Below, in pieces: positions 9,071 through 17,831 of a stretch of 24,511 nucleotides of DNA. Position 1 is the stretch's first letter. Each line of letters starts with the position of its first letter. Below the pieces are notes generated by a model. The model was not told where the DNA came from. It did no database searches and worked only from the letters and a program-made list of their open reading frames with translations. This DNA is from Pavlovales sp. CCMP2436 (taxonomy: Eukaryota; Haptophyta; Pavlovophyceae; Pavlovales), in NCBI GenBank assembly GCA_026770615.1, contig MU631593.1:137605-162115 (forward strand), written 5' to 3'. The position numbers and the translations under genes were made by a program.

Positions 9071-10471
9071 ATGCGCGCTGCGGGCCGCGGCGTCCTCCTG
9101 ATGTTCCTCCACGGGGGCATGGGTCTCACCTGCGCGAGCCCGCTGGCGATCGCCCGGACGATCCGGCTCGCGCCCATCTCGCGCATCGCGCGGGTGGCTC
9201 TGCGCATGTCGGCGGCCCCGGAGCGAATGCCAAGAACCGCCCCGAGACTGGAGCGCGGCATGCCCAAGGCGATCGAGACCGACGCGAGCGGGGTCTCTGG
9301 GCTGAGGATCAGGGCTGAGGCGCTCTCGGGCCTGCCCGATCGATCGCAGCCGTTCATCGTCCTCGGCATTGAGACGTCCTGCGACGACACCGCGGCGGCG
9401 GTGGTACGCAGCGATGGCGTCATCCTGGGCGAGGCCATCGCCAAGCAGGACGCGATCCACGCCGAGTGGGGCGGGGTCGTACCCGGGCTGGCGAGGGACG
9501 CGCACATAGAGGCCGTCGGGCGCGTGGTCAGCGAGGCCATCGCGGCGGCCGGGCTGTCGAGTGTCGCGGACGTGGACGCGATCGGAGTGACGGTCGGCCC
9601 TGGGCTAGAGATCTGCCTCCGCATCGGGGCCAACCACGCGGTCAGTCTGGCCGAGGAGCACCGCAAGCCGTTCGTCGCCGTGCACCACCTCGAGGCGCAC
9701 TGCCTGATGGCGCGCCTCGCGGCGCTTGCAGACTCCCCCGGCGAGACGGATCCGCTGCCGTTTCCGTTCCTCTCGCTGCTCGTCTCGGGGGGGCACTGCC
9801 AGTTGCTGCTCTGCCGCGGGGTGGGCGACTACTCCGTGATCGGCTCCACGCTCGACGACGCGCTCGGCGAGGCGTACGACAAGGTCGCGCGCCTGCTCGG
9901 ACTTGACGTCGGCGGCGGCGGTGGGCCGGCGCTCGAGGCTTTTGCCAAAAAAGGCGACGCGTCCAAAGCCAAGCTGCCCGTGCCCATGAGCAAGCGCAAG
10001 GACACGGCATTCTCCTTCGCCGGGCTCAAGACGGCCGTGCGCACGCGCTTGGCCAAGCTCGAGAACGGCGGGACCGAGGAGGAGCGCGCCGACCTCGCTG
10101 CTGCCTTCCAGGAGGCCGCCATCATGCACATCGAGAGGCGGCTCCGCTACGCGCTGGTCTGGTGCGCCGAGCAGCAGCTCCTGCCCACCCCCCTCGAGGG
10201 AGAGGCCGCCAAGGTGCCTCCGATCACCTCGCTCGTCGTCTCGGGGGGCGTCGCCGCCAACCAGGCGCTACGGGGAAGGTTGCGGAGCCTGTGCGAGGCG
10301 AACAATGTGCGCATGTACACGCCGCCGACCCGCCTGTGCACTGACAACGGCGTGATGGTCGCGTGGGTGGCCATCGAGCGGCTCTTGCTCGGGCACTCGG
10401 ACACGGCGACGGGCACCGAGGTGCGTGCGAGGTGGCCCCTCGGAAGGGCTCTGGATATCAAGCTGACGTGA
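9071..10471 (+). CDS. OSGEPL1: TsaD/Qri7/OSGEPL1-type tRNA N6-threonylcarbamoyladenosine transferase, organellar
   Basis: Transfers the threonylcarbamoyl group to A37 of tRNAs that read ANN codons, making t6A. Single uninterrupted frame, 466 residues. Conserved core from about 95: 'LGIETSCDDTAAAVV' (99-112), 'HAEWGGVVPGLARDAH', 'GPGL' (177-180), metal-binding 'HHLEAH' (205-210), 'LVSGGHCQLL' (237-246), 'DDALGEAYDKVARLLGL' (262-278), 'FSFAGLKTA', 'SGGVAANQALR' (391-401) and 'CTDNGVMVAW' (423-432). All expected metal and nucleotide residues are present. The ATG at 9071 gives a 90-residue Arg/Ala/Ser-rich, acid-poor leader that looks like a mitochondrial or plastid transit peptide, as in yeast Qri7 and human OSGEPL1. 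The bacterial-type spacing of motifs fits the organellar rather than the cytosolic Kae1 enzyme. Enzyme call is firm; the compartment is inferred. Confidence 0.93.
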   Translation: MRAAGRGVLLMFLHGGMGLTCASPLAIARTIRLAPISRIARVALRMSAAPERMPRTAPRLERGMPKAIETDASGVSGLRIRAEALSGLPDRSQPFIVLGIETSCDDTAAAVVRSDGVILGEAIAKQDAIHAEWGGVVPGLARDAHIEAVGRVVSEAIAAAGLSSVADVDAIGVTVGPGLEICLRIGANHAVSLAEEHRKPFVAVHHLEAHCLMARLAALADSPGETDPLPFPFLSLLVSGGHCQLLLCRGVGDYSVIGSTLDDALGEAYDKVARLLGLDVGGGGGPALEAFAKKGDASKAKLPVPMSKRKDTAFSFAGLKTAVRTRLAKLENGGTEEERADLAAAFQEAAIMHIERRLRYALVWCAEQQLLPTPLEGEAAKVPPITSLVVSGGVAANQALRGRLRSLCEANNVRMYTPPTRLCTDNGVMVAWVAIERLLLGHSDTATGTEVRARWPLGRALDIKLT

Positions 10472-10647
10472 CATCGTGCCATTGCAAATGCATGGCTGCA
10501 CCGGACCTAGTTAGTAAAAAATGTTTCTTTTATCATGATTTTATAATTACACGCCCGACCCGTTTGCAGCTAGTGATATAGATGACATGCTGGAGGCGAC
10601 CAGTTCACTATAATCATCCTGCTGCTTGTCCTAGTAATTCTATTAAC

Positions 10648-10673
10648 AAAAAAAAAAAAAAAAAAAAAAAAAA
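10648..10673 (+). repeat. Run of 26 A
   Basis: Uninterrupted adenines just inside the left TIR of the element at 10580-11318, preceded by TATTAAC and followed by TCCAAC. Probably slippage in an AT-rich spacer. Confidence 0.95.
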
Positions 10674-10708
10674 TCCAACTTTTACAGCGAACTTTAGTTA
10701 CAGCTAGC

Positions 10709-11136
10709 GGGTCGAAATCCGAATTAGTGGCGCGATTCCGCACTGGGGAGGGGAAAAAGTGGTGCCCGGGACGAAGAAGTAGACATTGGTCACCCCTGCG
10801 CGCTAAGTGTCGATAGCTGATGTCGAATAGAGCCCTCCTCGACGGTCGGAGCCCACCTCGTGTGCCTCCCAGGGCCAGGTGCCTCTAGGGTCGACATCAT
10901 ACTTCGTGTAACTAACATTTCCGATTCTCAGCGTTCGGAAGCGAAAAGAAAGGCATGGTTCCCGAAGTGGTGCCGCGGAGTTTGTTGCAGATTCGTGAAT
11001 GGGGCACACCGCCCCATTCACGAATCTGCAACAAACTCCGAGGCAACACCTCCGGTTCCTGACTTGCTCCGGAGGATTTTCACCGGACTTTTTCCGATTT
11101 CCCCCCTGGACTGGTCACTAATTCGGATTTTGACCC
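10709..11136. mobile_element. 428-bp TIR element, copy 2 (opposite orientation to copy 1)
   Basis: Same family as 4438-4823 but inverted: shared segments include GATGTCGAATAGAGCCCTCC, CATTTCCGATTCTCAGCG and CATGGTTCCCGAAGTGG. Left end GGGTCGAAATCCGAATTAGTG, right end CACTAATTCGGATTTTGACCC. TAGC occurs directly on both sides (10705-10708 and 11137-11140), a good 4-bp target duplication. It is 42 bp longer than copy 1, mainly because of the hairpin at 10976-11040. Confidence 0.85.
10976..11040. repeat. Perfect 30-bp inverted repeat with 5-nt loop
   Basis: Left arm 10976-11005 starts CGGAGTTTGTTGCAG; right arm 11011-11040 is its exact reverse complement; the loop is ACACC. In copy 1 only the right-arm version is present (GCCCCATTCACGAATCCGCA, 4536-4555 on the other strand), so copy 2 gained an inverted duplicate of its own sequence. 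Confidence 0.95.
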
Positions 11137-11448
11137 TAGCTATAAAATTTCTTTATAGTTTATGTAGACTTAACTAACTAAGTGAGGAAGTCAGTTAAGT
11201 TTAAATAAATAAAAATTTAAGATAGAGCCGTAGAACTTTGCTGTTTTTTTTTATATTAAGGACAAGCCGCGGGATGATTATAGTGAACTGGTCGCCTCTA
11301 GCAAATCAATTGTCATCTTTTAATAATTACAATTACGAACGGAAACTAATGATCGTGGAGCACGGGTTGCAGTGCAACTGCAGGGCGACGTGTCACCGGA
11401 GTACGTACATGCCGTTATTAACATGGACTATTACCAGCGAGTCCGCAG

Positions 11449-12828
11449 TCATAGCCTGGTCCTCGCGGTCGGTGGGACGACTGTCTTAAGGGTCCCGCCC
11501 TCGATCGCATCGTAGTGAACTCCTGCGTCGCGCGGGGAGGGGAGTGATCGATCGTCAGCTTGTGCATCGGCCGGGTAAACATATTTATCTGACTCTGGGC
11601 AGGTCGGAGTACAGGCGCCATGCCCCTACGCCCCCGACAGGGGCTGCAAGTGGGGAGGCGTTCAAAGAACTATTATATATAAAAGGGCAGCTCGTACGTG
11701 CGGGGGGACAGACGGGGGGACAGGCGCGCGCGCACCTCCTCGGTAAAGCACGTGCACGGTGTGCTTGGACCCGCTGTAGACGAAAGCCCCTATCCGCTTG
11801 AGTGTCCCGCTGATTCGGTCTGGCTCGAAGACGGAGACGTTGACGCTCCTCAGCTTTGAAACCGCCGCGATCTCGATCCCGCCGCCCCAGCAGCCGCTTG
11901 CGGACATGCGCCTCGCGTAGGCAGGGACGGAGCTGCCCGAGTCCCATCGCACCCACTGAGAGAGCGAATTGCCCCCGATCTCCAGGTCCCCGTTCTGCTC
12001 GATAAAGCTCGCGATCTCTCTCCTCAGAGAGCCGGCACTCGAACCGTCGCCGAGCCCATGCGCGAGAGAGTGGAATAAACAATTGCCGTCGCCTGGCTGC
12101 GAGTGGACGCGGGCGCCGATGAGCACCACAAGAGAGCCGTCGCTCACCTCGCCCGTCGTGCTCGTAGGCGCTCGCACGAGCGCATCCGGGTGATTGTCAC
12201 GGGACTGTCGGTAGTGTGGGCAGTTACTAGTCGGGTGCTTACCGTCGCACTTGTCACACGTGTGCGAGGAGCCCTGCAGAGCGCCGCCACCGGGCTGCTG
12301 CTGCGAGAAGGAGGAGCTGTCCACCATCGTGCAGCCATACGGTAGCACCCGCCGCACGTCAGAGCCGCTGTGCGCAGAGGCGCTATGCGAGTGGCGGTCG
12401 GCGTGCGCCGCGCCGAAGAAAGAGCTCTTCAAACGCTCGGTTGGTGCGTAGGCCTCTGAGCCCGCTGAGCTCGCGCTGCGCTCCGATAGCAGCGAGGCGT
12501 GCAGCCGGCCGGCCGCGGAGAGACTGCTGCCCTGGCCGTGACGAATCGATAGGTCTGACCCGTACGAGCGCGGCGTGCCGCTCGAGGACGACGCCAGAGC
12601 GGGGCGGTAGGCCGAGCCGGTCGGCGCTGGGCCCCCGAAGCGCGGACTTTCGCGCGATAGCGTGCTAACCGGCGTGCCCACACGCACCCGGTTACTCAGC
12701 GTTGTGCGGTGGAGCGTGCCCACCGGCGGCGTGCGCCCCGCGTAATCGACGGGCTGGGTGGCGCCAATCCGGGCGCGCGGGGCCGCAAGGTAGCCGCGCG
12801 GGACCGGAGCGAGCGTGGCCCTGCTCAT
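11449..12828 (-). CDS. OTU-family cysteine protease with N-terminal zinc knuckle
   Basis: Probable deubiquitinase. Exons read on the minus strand: 12828-11736 and 11522-11449, with a 213-bp GT-AG intron splitting Gly365; total 388 residues. Residues 1-185 are Ser/Arg/Pro-rich and look disordered. A CX2CX3HX4C knuckle 'CDKCDGKHPTSNC' is at 191-203, followed by 'HPDA'. The OTU domain runs from about 232: catalytic 'GDGNCLFHSLAHGL' with Cys250, then 'SASGCWGGGIEIAAVSKL' and 'VNVSVFEPD', and the end strand 'HTVHVLYRGG'. Exon 1 alone would run into a tail without the catalytic His; splicing at CGAGGAG/GTGCGC to GACGCAG/GAGTT yields 'YRGGVHYDAIEGG' with His367 in the usual HYD context. That match is the reason for the two-exon model. 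Cysteine-protease family is well supported; the substrate is unknown. Confidence 0.85.
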
Positions 12829-13327
12829 TGCCGGAGCTAATGCCCGTGCGGGCGCGCGTCAGCAACGAGACGGGGAGCCCGCGGGTCGAGAAGATCAGAA
12901 GCGAAGAAACGATCCAGAAGGGTAACCAACCGACCTCAGCGAATCCTGCGTGTCTGGGCACCGAGTCGACGACAAAATTTACGCCGCTTGTTTTGAACAT
13001 GCACCTGGTTGTGATTCAGCTAGGACCTGGTCGTCGGTGTCCGGGCGGGATGACTGTCTGTCAAGACCACCCTGTCCGGGCAGGACGACTGTCTGTTAAG
13101 ACCACCCCCCCCCCGGGTAGGAGGCCCCCGGGAGGCCCCCCGGAGGCCCCCCGAACCGGAGTATCTCAATCTGCAACACACATGGATACCGTATAATACT
13201 TACAATGACGTGCGCTAATGCGCAGCTCGCCTAACCGCCAGGGGCGGTAATCTCCAAACCCCTGGTCTAGTCCCAGGCGGCAGGGTGACTCAATAATCCT
13301 CCACTTATCTTAAAAAAAACTCTCTCC
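12829..13327. other. Intergenic region with C/G-rich short repeats
   Basis: Upstream of the OTU gene start. Open frames on both strands (12702-13196 plus, 12692-13000 minus) show no known domain; the minus one has a hydrophobic stretch 'LPFWIVSSLLIF' but no support as a gene. 13041-13110 and 13117-13160 are short tandem repeats. No promoter element is clear. Confidence 0.4.
13041..13110 (+). repeat. Two 35-bp tandem units
   Basis: Units start CCGGGC(G/A)GGA(T/C)GACTGTCTGT and end AAGACCACC; they run 13041-13075 and 13076-13110. They are followed by a C run and three GGAGGCCCCC-like units (13120-13153). Confidence 0.8.
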
Positions 13328-13882
13328 TCACCTAAGGTGGTTGTGGTTGTTGGTGGTTTTCTGTCGAGGGTGAATGGTTTGGTTGCTCGGAAGTGTGATC
13401 CGATGTCGGTGTGTATGACGCGTGTGGGAATTTGTTCCGTGCCTATTGGTCTGGGTGTGTTTAGCAGTGTGATTAGGGAGTATAGCTGTAGTCTCTTTTA
13501 TGCCCGGTGGTGGTGGTGGCGCCCATTGGCAGCTTCCGACTGGTGGCAGAAGGTTGGCTGGGTGTGATATGGCAGGGTGTGGGCCCGCGCGGTGTACTAG
13601 CAGTGTTTGGTAGACTTTGTTTCCTGTTGTCAAGTGATGCGTTATTGCTATGTCGATGCGTAGGACGGTGGCTATCCTGTAGAACATGTTGCTGTTTATC
13701 CAGGCTTTTTCCTTTTTCTGGTGGTCCATCAACCACGTGCACGTGGCGTCGAAATCTCCGTAGGGGTCAGCCGGTAGCCCGGGAACATCATCAGCAGTTT
13801 TAAAAAATCGGGCGAGACCAAGGCCAGCTGGCTCTCCAGCGCGTCGGGGAACACGGAGGAAGGCGTACGCGGAGCAGAACAA
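13328..13882 (-). pseudogene. Decayed coding fragment, possibly OTU-like
   Basis: A 184-residue minus-strand frame whose first part looks like real protein ('YGDFDATCTWLMDHQKKEKA', 'AWINSNMFYRIATVLRIDI') and whose last 80 residues are Pro/Thr/His-rich low complexity. Just upstream, another frame reads 'ESQLALVSPDFLKLLMMFPG' over about 13781-13840, so one coding sequence seems to cross a frameshift near 13770. The pattern acidic-W-x-aromatic, then I-A-x-x-L-R-I-D-I, vaguely resembles the middle of OTU-like domains, but no DGNC motif lies upstream. Family assignment is a guess; broken status is inferred from the frame change. Confidence 0.3.
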
Positions 13883-14018
13883 GGGGGGGCACGGTACGCT
13901 ATACTACCTGCTCAACGCTGCCTCTGCCTGCCTGTATGCACTGCCTGCCTGCATGCTCTACCTGTCTGCCTGCCCGCCTATGCCTGACTGTCTGCCGACT
14001 TGCCCCTGCCTGTCGTAG

Positions 14019-14843
14019 ATGTGGGCCGGCCTGGAGGAGGAGCACGTGCATATGATCAAGCACGACGCCGCGTTGACGCTGGTGATCATGACCGCCGTGC
14101 TGCTCCCAATGCTTGCGCTCGAGAGAGGTGCGGTGCCGTGCCATGCCGTGCGCGCGCAGCGCGGTGGTGCCCCTGTGCTCAACACCTGCGTCCCCCCTCC
14201 CCCCCACCGCGCCCCCCCCTCCCCCCTCGCCTCCGCCCGAGCAGCACGGCGCGTGGACAACAAGGCCGTATCGTACGCCATGTCGCTCTGCACCTCGCTG
14301 GCGATGACGACTGCCGGCTTCGTGACTGTACTGCCGGCCTTTGCTGAGTCTGGCTTCGACGTGTCGGCCATGGTGGTCGATACGCGGTACGCCCGCTTCG
14401 TCTCCACCTTCTTCGCGACCTTCTGCCTGCTCGACCTGGTGTACGGCAAGCTCTTCTACCCAAAGCAGATCGACCTGCTCACGGGCTGGGTGCACCACAT
14501 CGTCTACATGTGGCTCATGTACCACATCCACGTGACGCACACGCAGGGCTCCTTCGCTCTCTTCCTGATCGAGGAGCTGCCCACCTTCCTGCTCGCGCTC
14601 GGCAACGTCTCGAGAAAGCTGCGTACCAACCTGCTCTTCGGTGCCGCCTTCTTCGCGACGCGGATCGCCTGGCACTCCTTCATGCTCCACCACTTCTGGG
14701 CGGCGCGAAAGGCGATAGTGGCTCCGCTCTGGCCATTCATTGCGCTCACCCTGGTGCTCCACCTGCACTGGCTCTACGGCTACCTCCTGCAGCAGCGGAA
14801 AAGGTTGCGGAAAAGGGCAGCCTCCAAGTCAAAGCCAGAGTGA
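14019..14843 (+). CDS. TLC-domain multi-pass membrane protein
   Basis: Member of the TRAM-LAG1-CLN8 domain group, which includes ceramide synthases and lipid-handling ER proteins. Exons 14019-14127 and 14245-14843 give 235 residues. Likely membrane segments: 17-34, 46-68, 88-107, 116-133, 139-157, 165-187 and 196-218. TLC marks are 'LTGWVHHIVYMWLM' with the His pair at 120-121, 'LIEELPTFLLALGN' (144-157) and 'RIAW' in the next helix. The tail is Lys/Arg-rich and ends KSKPE, which fits a KxKxx ER-retrieval signal. The 117-bp intron (GGTGCGG donor, C-rich tract, GAGCAG acceptor) has no stop and keeps frame, so retention would only add 39 Pro/Ala-rich residues. A pyrimidine-rich tract ending GTCGTAG sits directly before the ATG, so an upstream exon is possible. 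It lacks the active-site features that would make it a ceramide synthase. Confidence 0.8.
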   Translation: MWAGLEEEHVHMIKHDAALTLVIMTAVLLPMLALERGAVPCHAVRAQRGGAPVLNTCVPPPPHRAPPSPLASARAARRVDNKAVSYAMSLCTSLAMTTAGFVTVLPAFAESGFDVSAMVVDTRYARFVSTFFATFCLLDLVYGKLFYPKQIDLLTGWVHHIVYMWLMYHIHVTHTQGSFALFLIEELPTFLLALGNVSRKLRTNLLFGAAFFATRIAWHSFMLHHFWAARKAIVAPLWPFIALTLVLHLHWLYGYLLQQRKRLRKRAASKSKPE

Positions 14844-15242
14844 GCCCGCGGACACCGTGGCCATCGGCAGCGTGGTGCTCCTCACTTCCTGGCCAGCTGC
14901 CGACGCTGACCCACTCGCCGCCTCCTTTCAGGTTGCAGCCTGTATGTGACTCACATCACTGCATCACCGCCTCGGAGTCCTCCTCGCCTCAAGTCGCGCG
15001 CCGTCGAGAGTATCGGCCCCGTTCTGGGGCTGTTCTGGCACGGTCCCCGGCCCAAGGTTGGGGCACTGTTCGTCTGGGCTTTAGGGATCGTCCACTTCGT
15101 ATTCTTCATGCCACTTCCCTCGAGTCCGTACACTTTCAAGCCAGTTGTTCATAAACCAGTTATATACAGCAGTATTAAGAAGTGCAACCAGGTAACTGGT
15201 AAAGTCATAATATCAGATTTGATTTAAAATTAAAGTGCAAAA
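14844..15242. other. Convergent 3' ends of the TLC and CFAP119 genes
   Basis: About 400 bp between two stop codons on opposite strands. 15127-15236 is AT-richer, with repeated ACCAGTTAT/CCAGTTGT-like words. Nothing else is recognisable; it should contain both polyadenylation regions. Confidence 0.5.
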
Positions 15243-16316
15243 CTACTTCGCAGCGGTCTTCTTGCCGACGGGAAGAGCGTCGGGCGTCTTGAGTGTGGCG
15301 AGCTTCCCCAGTAGCCTGGTCTCGCGCTCCTGGAAGGCAACCTCCATCTGCGCCTGCATTTTGCGCACCTCCGCCTGGATTTTGTTCGTAATCACTGCGC
15401 GCAGCTGCGGGGGCAGGCTCTCAAGCTCGTCCGGCTCCACGTCAGCCGCGGGCGCTGGGGCTGCGGCCTCCTCGGCAGGGGCTGCCGCAGGGGCGGGCTC
15501 CGGCTCCTGCGCATGCGAACGGAGGCAAGCGCGCTTGGGAGTGAGCATGAGATTGTGTTGGGGTGCGATCCTTCACGCGGGCGCAAGCCATTTCACCGCG
15601 TGCTTGATCGCATCCCCGAGCGGCGGGAAACCCAGCGGCGCGGTCTCCGCCAGGTTTGAGCGCGTTTTGAGCACGAGTTCGTGGCTCTGCGTGAAGCAGT
15701 ACTGGAAGAGCTTATAGTGCTTGTAGTACCTGCGCACGGGTGGGGCGTAAGGCCGGTGGGTGAGGGTTGGGCATCCGGCCGCGGCGTGTGTGTGCGGGCG
15801 AGCGCAGCAGCCGCAGCGAGTGCGCGCACGTGCTGTTCACAAAGTCGGTGATGAGCGATACGTCTTTGAAGCTGAAGATCCCGACGCTGTAGGGTGGCCT
15901 CTGCACCGCGTGCAGGAGCAGCAGCTCCCTGAAAAAGCGCAGGCTCTGGTCAAGCGTCATGTGCCCGCGCACCGTCTCCTCGTGGTTCGTGCGCAGGATG
16001 GAGAAGAAGGCTGAGGTCTTCTCCGTGGTGAATTTGCACTCGGCCGCGAACCGCAGGTTGTTGAGGAAGAACTCGAGCAGCACAATCTCCTTTGGCGACG
16101 GCACGGGCGTGAACCTGAGGATGCCAATTAGAAGCCTGCGGGCACGGATCGGCGTGGGCGGGCATTCGATGCGCTCTCGGGTCAGCGAGCTTCCGAGCCG
16201 CATACTACAACAGGTCGCTCACGGGCTCACCTGCGCGCCTCGGCCGGGTCGCCCGCCCCCTGCAGCAGGGCCACATCCTGCGCCGCCAAATCTCGCCAAG
16301 TGAGGAAACCCGCCAT
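15243..16316 (-). CDS. CFAP119: Cilia- and flagella-associated protein 119 (CCDC189 family)
   Basis: Axoneme-associated protein of motile cilia. Four exons read on the minus strand: 16316-16231, 16135-15830, 15729-15597 and 15506-15243; introns are 95, 100 and 90 bp, all GT-AG, and the sum is 262 codons plus stop. The start 'MAGFLTWRDLAAQDVALLQG' resembles the short Trp-containing lead of CCDC189 homologues. Core: 'RRLLIGILRF' (28-37), 'FFRELLLLHAVQRPPYSVGI' and 'LITDFVNST' in exon 2, continued across the splice by 'YYKHYKLFQYCFTQSHELVL', which corresponds to the NTYFRHFKLYKYVF region of the animal protein. The last exon is an Ala/Pro/Glu linker followed by a coiled coil 'NKIQAEVRKMQAQMEVAFQE' and a Lys-rich end. 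The final donor (GCG/GTGAAA) was chosen because it alone keeps the frame into that coiled coil; the neighbouring read-through ends at TGA 18 bases later. Confidence 0.87.
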
Positions 16317-16424
16317 CAAGAGTACCTGAACGGTTTTACGATGGTGGGCTTCTTACCGCAAAAGGAAGGCCCCATGCTCTGGCCTGCCCCTACTGTACAC
16401 TTGCCCCCCTCAGCCGCTGCGCAG

Positions 16425-17208
16425 ATCTTCGTCAAGACGCTGACCAAGATGATCTGCATCCTCTTTCTGCTGCTGGCCTACGCGACGGCCTACGCGCTGG
16501 CCCTCAAGGCATGCCGCGTGCGGGGGCGCCGCTGCTCGGCCCGCGTGCGGCTATGGCAACCTCGATACCGATGCCGTTGGAGCCGGCCGAGCCGCCGCCC
16601 GGCTCGCGCGCGACGCGCGGCTCACGGCCGGCGCGCTGGCCACCTTCGGCGTGGGCCCGCCGCGCGTCCCGCGCATGGCCGTGCGGCTCGCGCGCGGCGT
16701 GTGACTCGCGGCCGGCGCGCTGGCCGCCTTCGGCGCGGGCCCGGCGCTCACGGCCACGCCCGCGCCCGCCGCCGCGCTCGCCTTGGGTGGTCTCCCCGGG
16801 CGACTGTGGCTGATGCTTTGGAACCAGATTGGTACCCTGGTACTGCTCCTGTTTGGAAAGCGGACCCTCGCGCACATCTCTCGCTTCGAGGCCACCTTCG
16901 CCAGCCTTACCAGCGCGGCCTGGGCGGCGTTGCTGATCTTCGGCCTGCTGTACATCGCGTCAGTGTACAACTCGATCTACCCTCGCGCGCCGCCCAGCTC
17001 GGCCAACCCGAGCGCCTCGCGCATGGCCACAAAGCTCTCGCGCGCGGTGCGCATAATGACAAAGCCCCGCGCGCGGCCACCAACACGCGCACACGCGACG
17101 GCGAGCTCCCCGGCAGTTAGCCCGGGACTTTCGGAAGCTTCGGGCGAGGCTGACTCGGCGGGGGAGATTGCTGGGGGCGCCAGGTTTGTCGCCAAGCGCG
17201 CACACTAA
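16425..17208 (+). other. Exon-like membrane-protein segments, unidentified
   Basis: 16425-16517 follows a pyrimidine-rich tract and CAG, and encodes a hydrophobic helix 'MICILFLLLAYATAYALAL' before a GTGCGG donor. 16861-17208 follows GGAAAG and encodes 'FEATFASLTSAAW', a helix 'ALLIFGLLYIASVYNSIY' and a long Ser/Ala/Arg-rich tail to a TAA at 17206-17208. Both are phase 0, so joining them across 16518-16860 keeps one frame. The first helix resembles S5 of six-helix cation channels, but the second part has no convincing pore. No start codon or upstream exon is evident, and 16316 is already the start of the gene on the other strand. It may be a gene fragment or relic. I do not recognise the protein. 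Confidence 0.3.
16601..16743 (+). repeat. 59-bp GC-rich direct repeat, two copies
   Basis: Copies at 16601-16659 and 16685-16743, offset 84 bp, starting GGCTCGCGCGCG and ending GGCCC(C/G)-rich. In one frame both encode a 'LTAGALATFG'/'LAAGALAAFG' segment, but that frame has a TGA at about 16701-16703. Probably intronic. Confidence 0.7.
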
Positions 17209-17831
17209 CTTTGTGACCAGAGGGCCGGCGACGCGCTCACACCGCCCGCCCTCGCGCTGCCCTGCCCCTTACCCGAACTGCACCATGCACCCGCGCAGCT
17301 AGGCCACAAGACGCCCGAGTGGCGACCCACAATTGCTAATTTTTCTGCCGCATCGCAATGAGAGCTCGGCGCGGCAAGCACGGTCTCGGTGGCCAAGACC
17401 AAGCACGCACATCCAAAACGCAGAGTCGGCGCTTCTCCTGAGCCTCCGCGCTCTTGGGCGCCCCGCTCCGAGCTCCGCGCTCGCCTTGGTCTCCGCGCTC
17501 GCCTTGGCCTCCGCGTCGCCTGGGCCTCCGCGCTCTGACCTGGTGGAAGGTCTTGGCAATAAGGCATCGGGGACCATGCTACGCACGCAGTTTCAACAGA
17601 TCGCACGCCCCGCGGTCTGGACACGCGCAGTCCCCCCCCCCCCTACCCCCAGTTGGTGACCGCACCCAGGCGCGCAGTCGCGCTCCCGGGGTACGTTCCA
17701 ACTCCGATCGTCAAATGGAGCGAGGGGGGGTTCGTTCGAAGACTGCCGCCCTAGCCCGGGCACACTACCGGAGATCCATCGGCACGCGCGGTGACACCCA
17801 AGCCAGTGCAGCCGACTAAGGCACGCAGCAG
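17209..17831. other. GC-rich region without a recognised gene
   Basis: Open frames on both strands are Arg/Ala/Pro/Ser-rich and overlap. 17448-17535 is a degenerate tandem of CTCCGCGCTCGCCTTGG-type units. 17629-17650 is a C-rich run. No domain or splice structure supports a gene. Confidence 0.4.

Larger units (their letters stand above)
10580..11318. mobile_element. TIR element of about 740 bp, host of a nested insertion
   Basis: Inverted ends at 10580-10632 and 11259-11318. The core from GAGGCGACCAG through TTCACTATAATCATCC to GCTTGTCCT matches over 43 bp with three mismatches, and AGATGACA lies outside it on both sides with a 6-bp length difference. Without the 10709-11136 insertion and its 4-bp duplication the element would be about 307 bp. 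No coding capacity. It lies between the 3' ends of the TsaD and OTU genes. Superfamily unknown. Confidence 0.75.

Noticed and set aside
10648..10673. Poly(A) tail of a retroposed gene copy
   Set aside because: No processed coding sequence lies upstream, and the run is inside a TIR element.
11662..11735. OTU protein read through without an intron, lacking the catalytic His
   Set aside because: The tail after YRGG is low complexity, and a good GT-AG intron restores the HYD motif.
13218..13290. Possible tRNA or other structured RNA near the paired AACCGCC/GGGGCGG words
   Set aside because: No cloverleaf could be drawn; only a short local palindrome is present.
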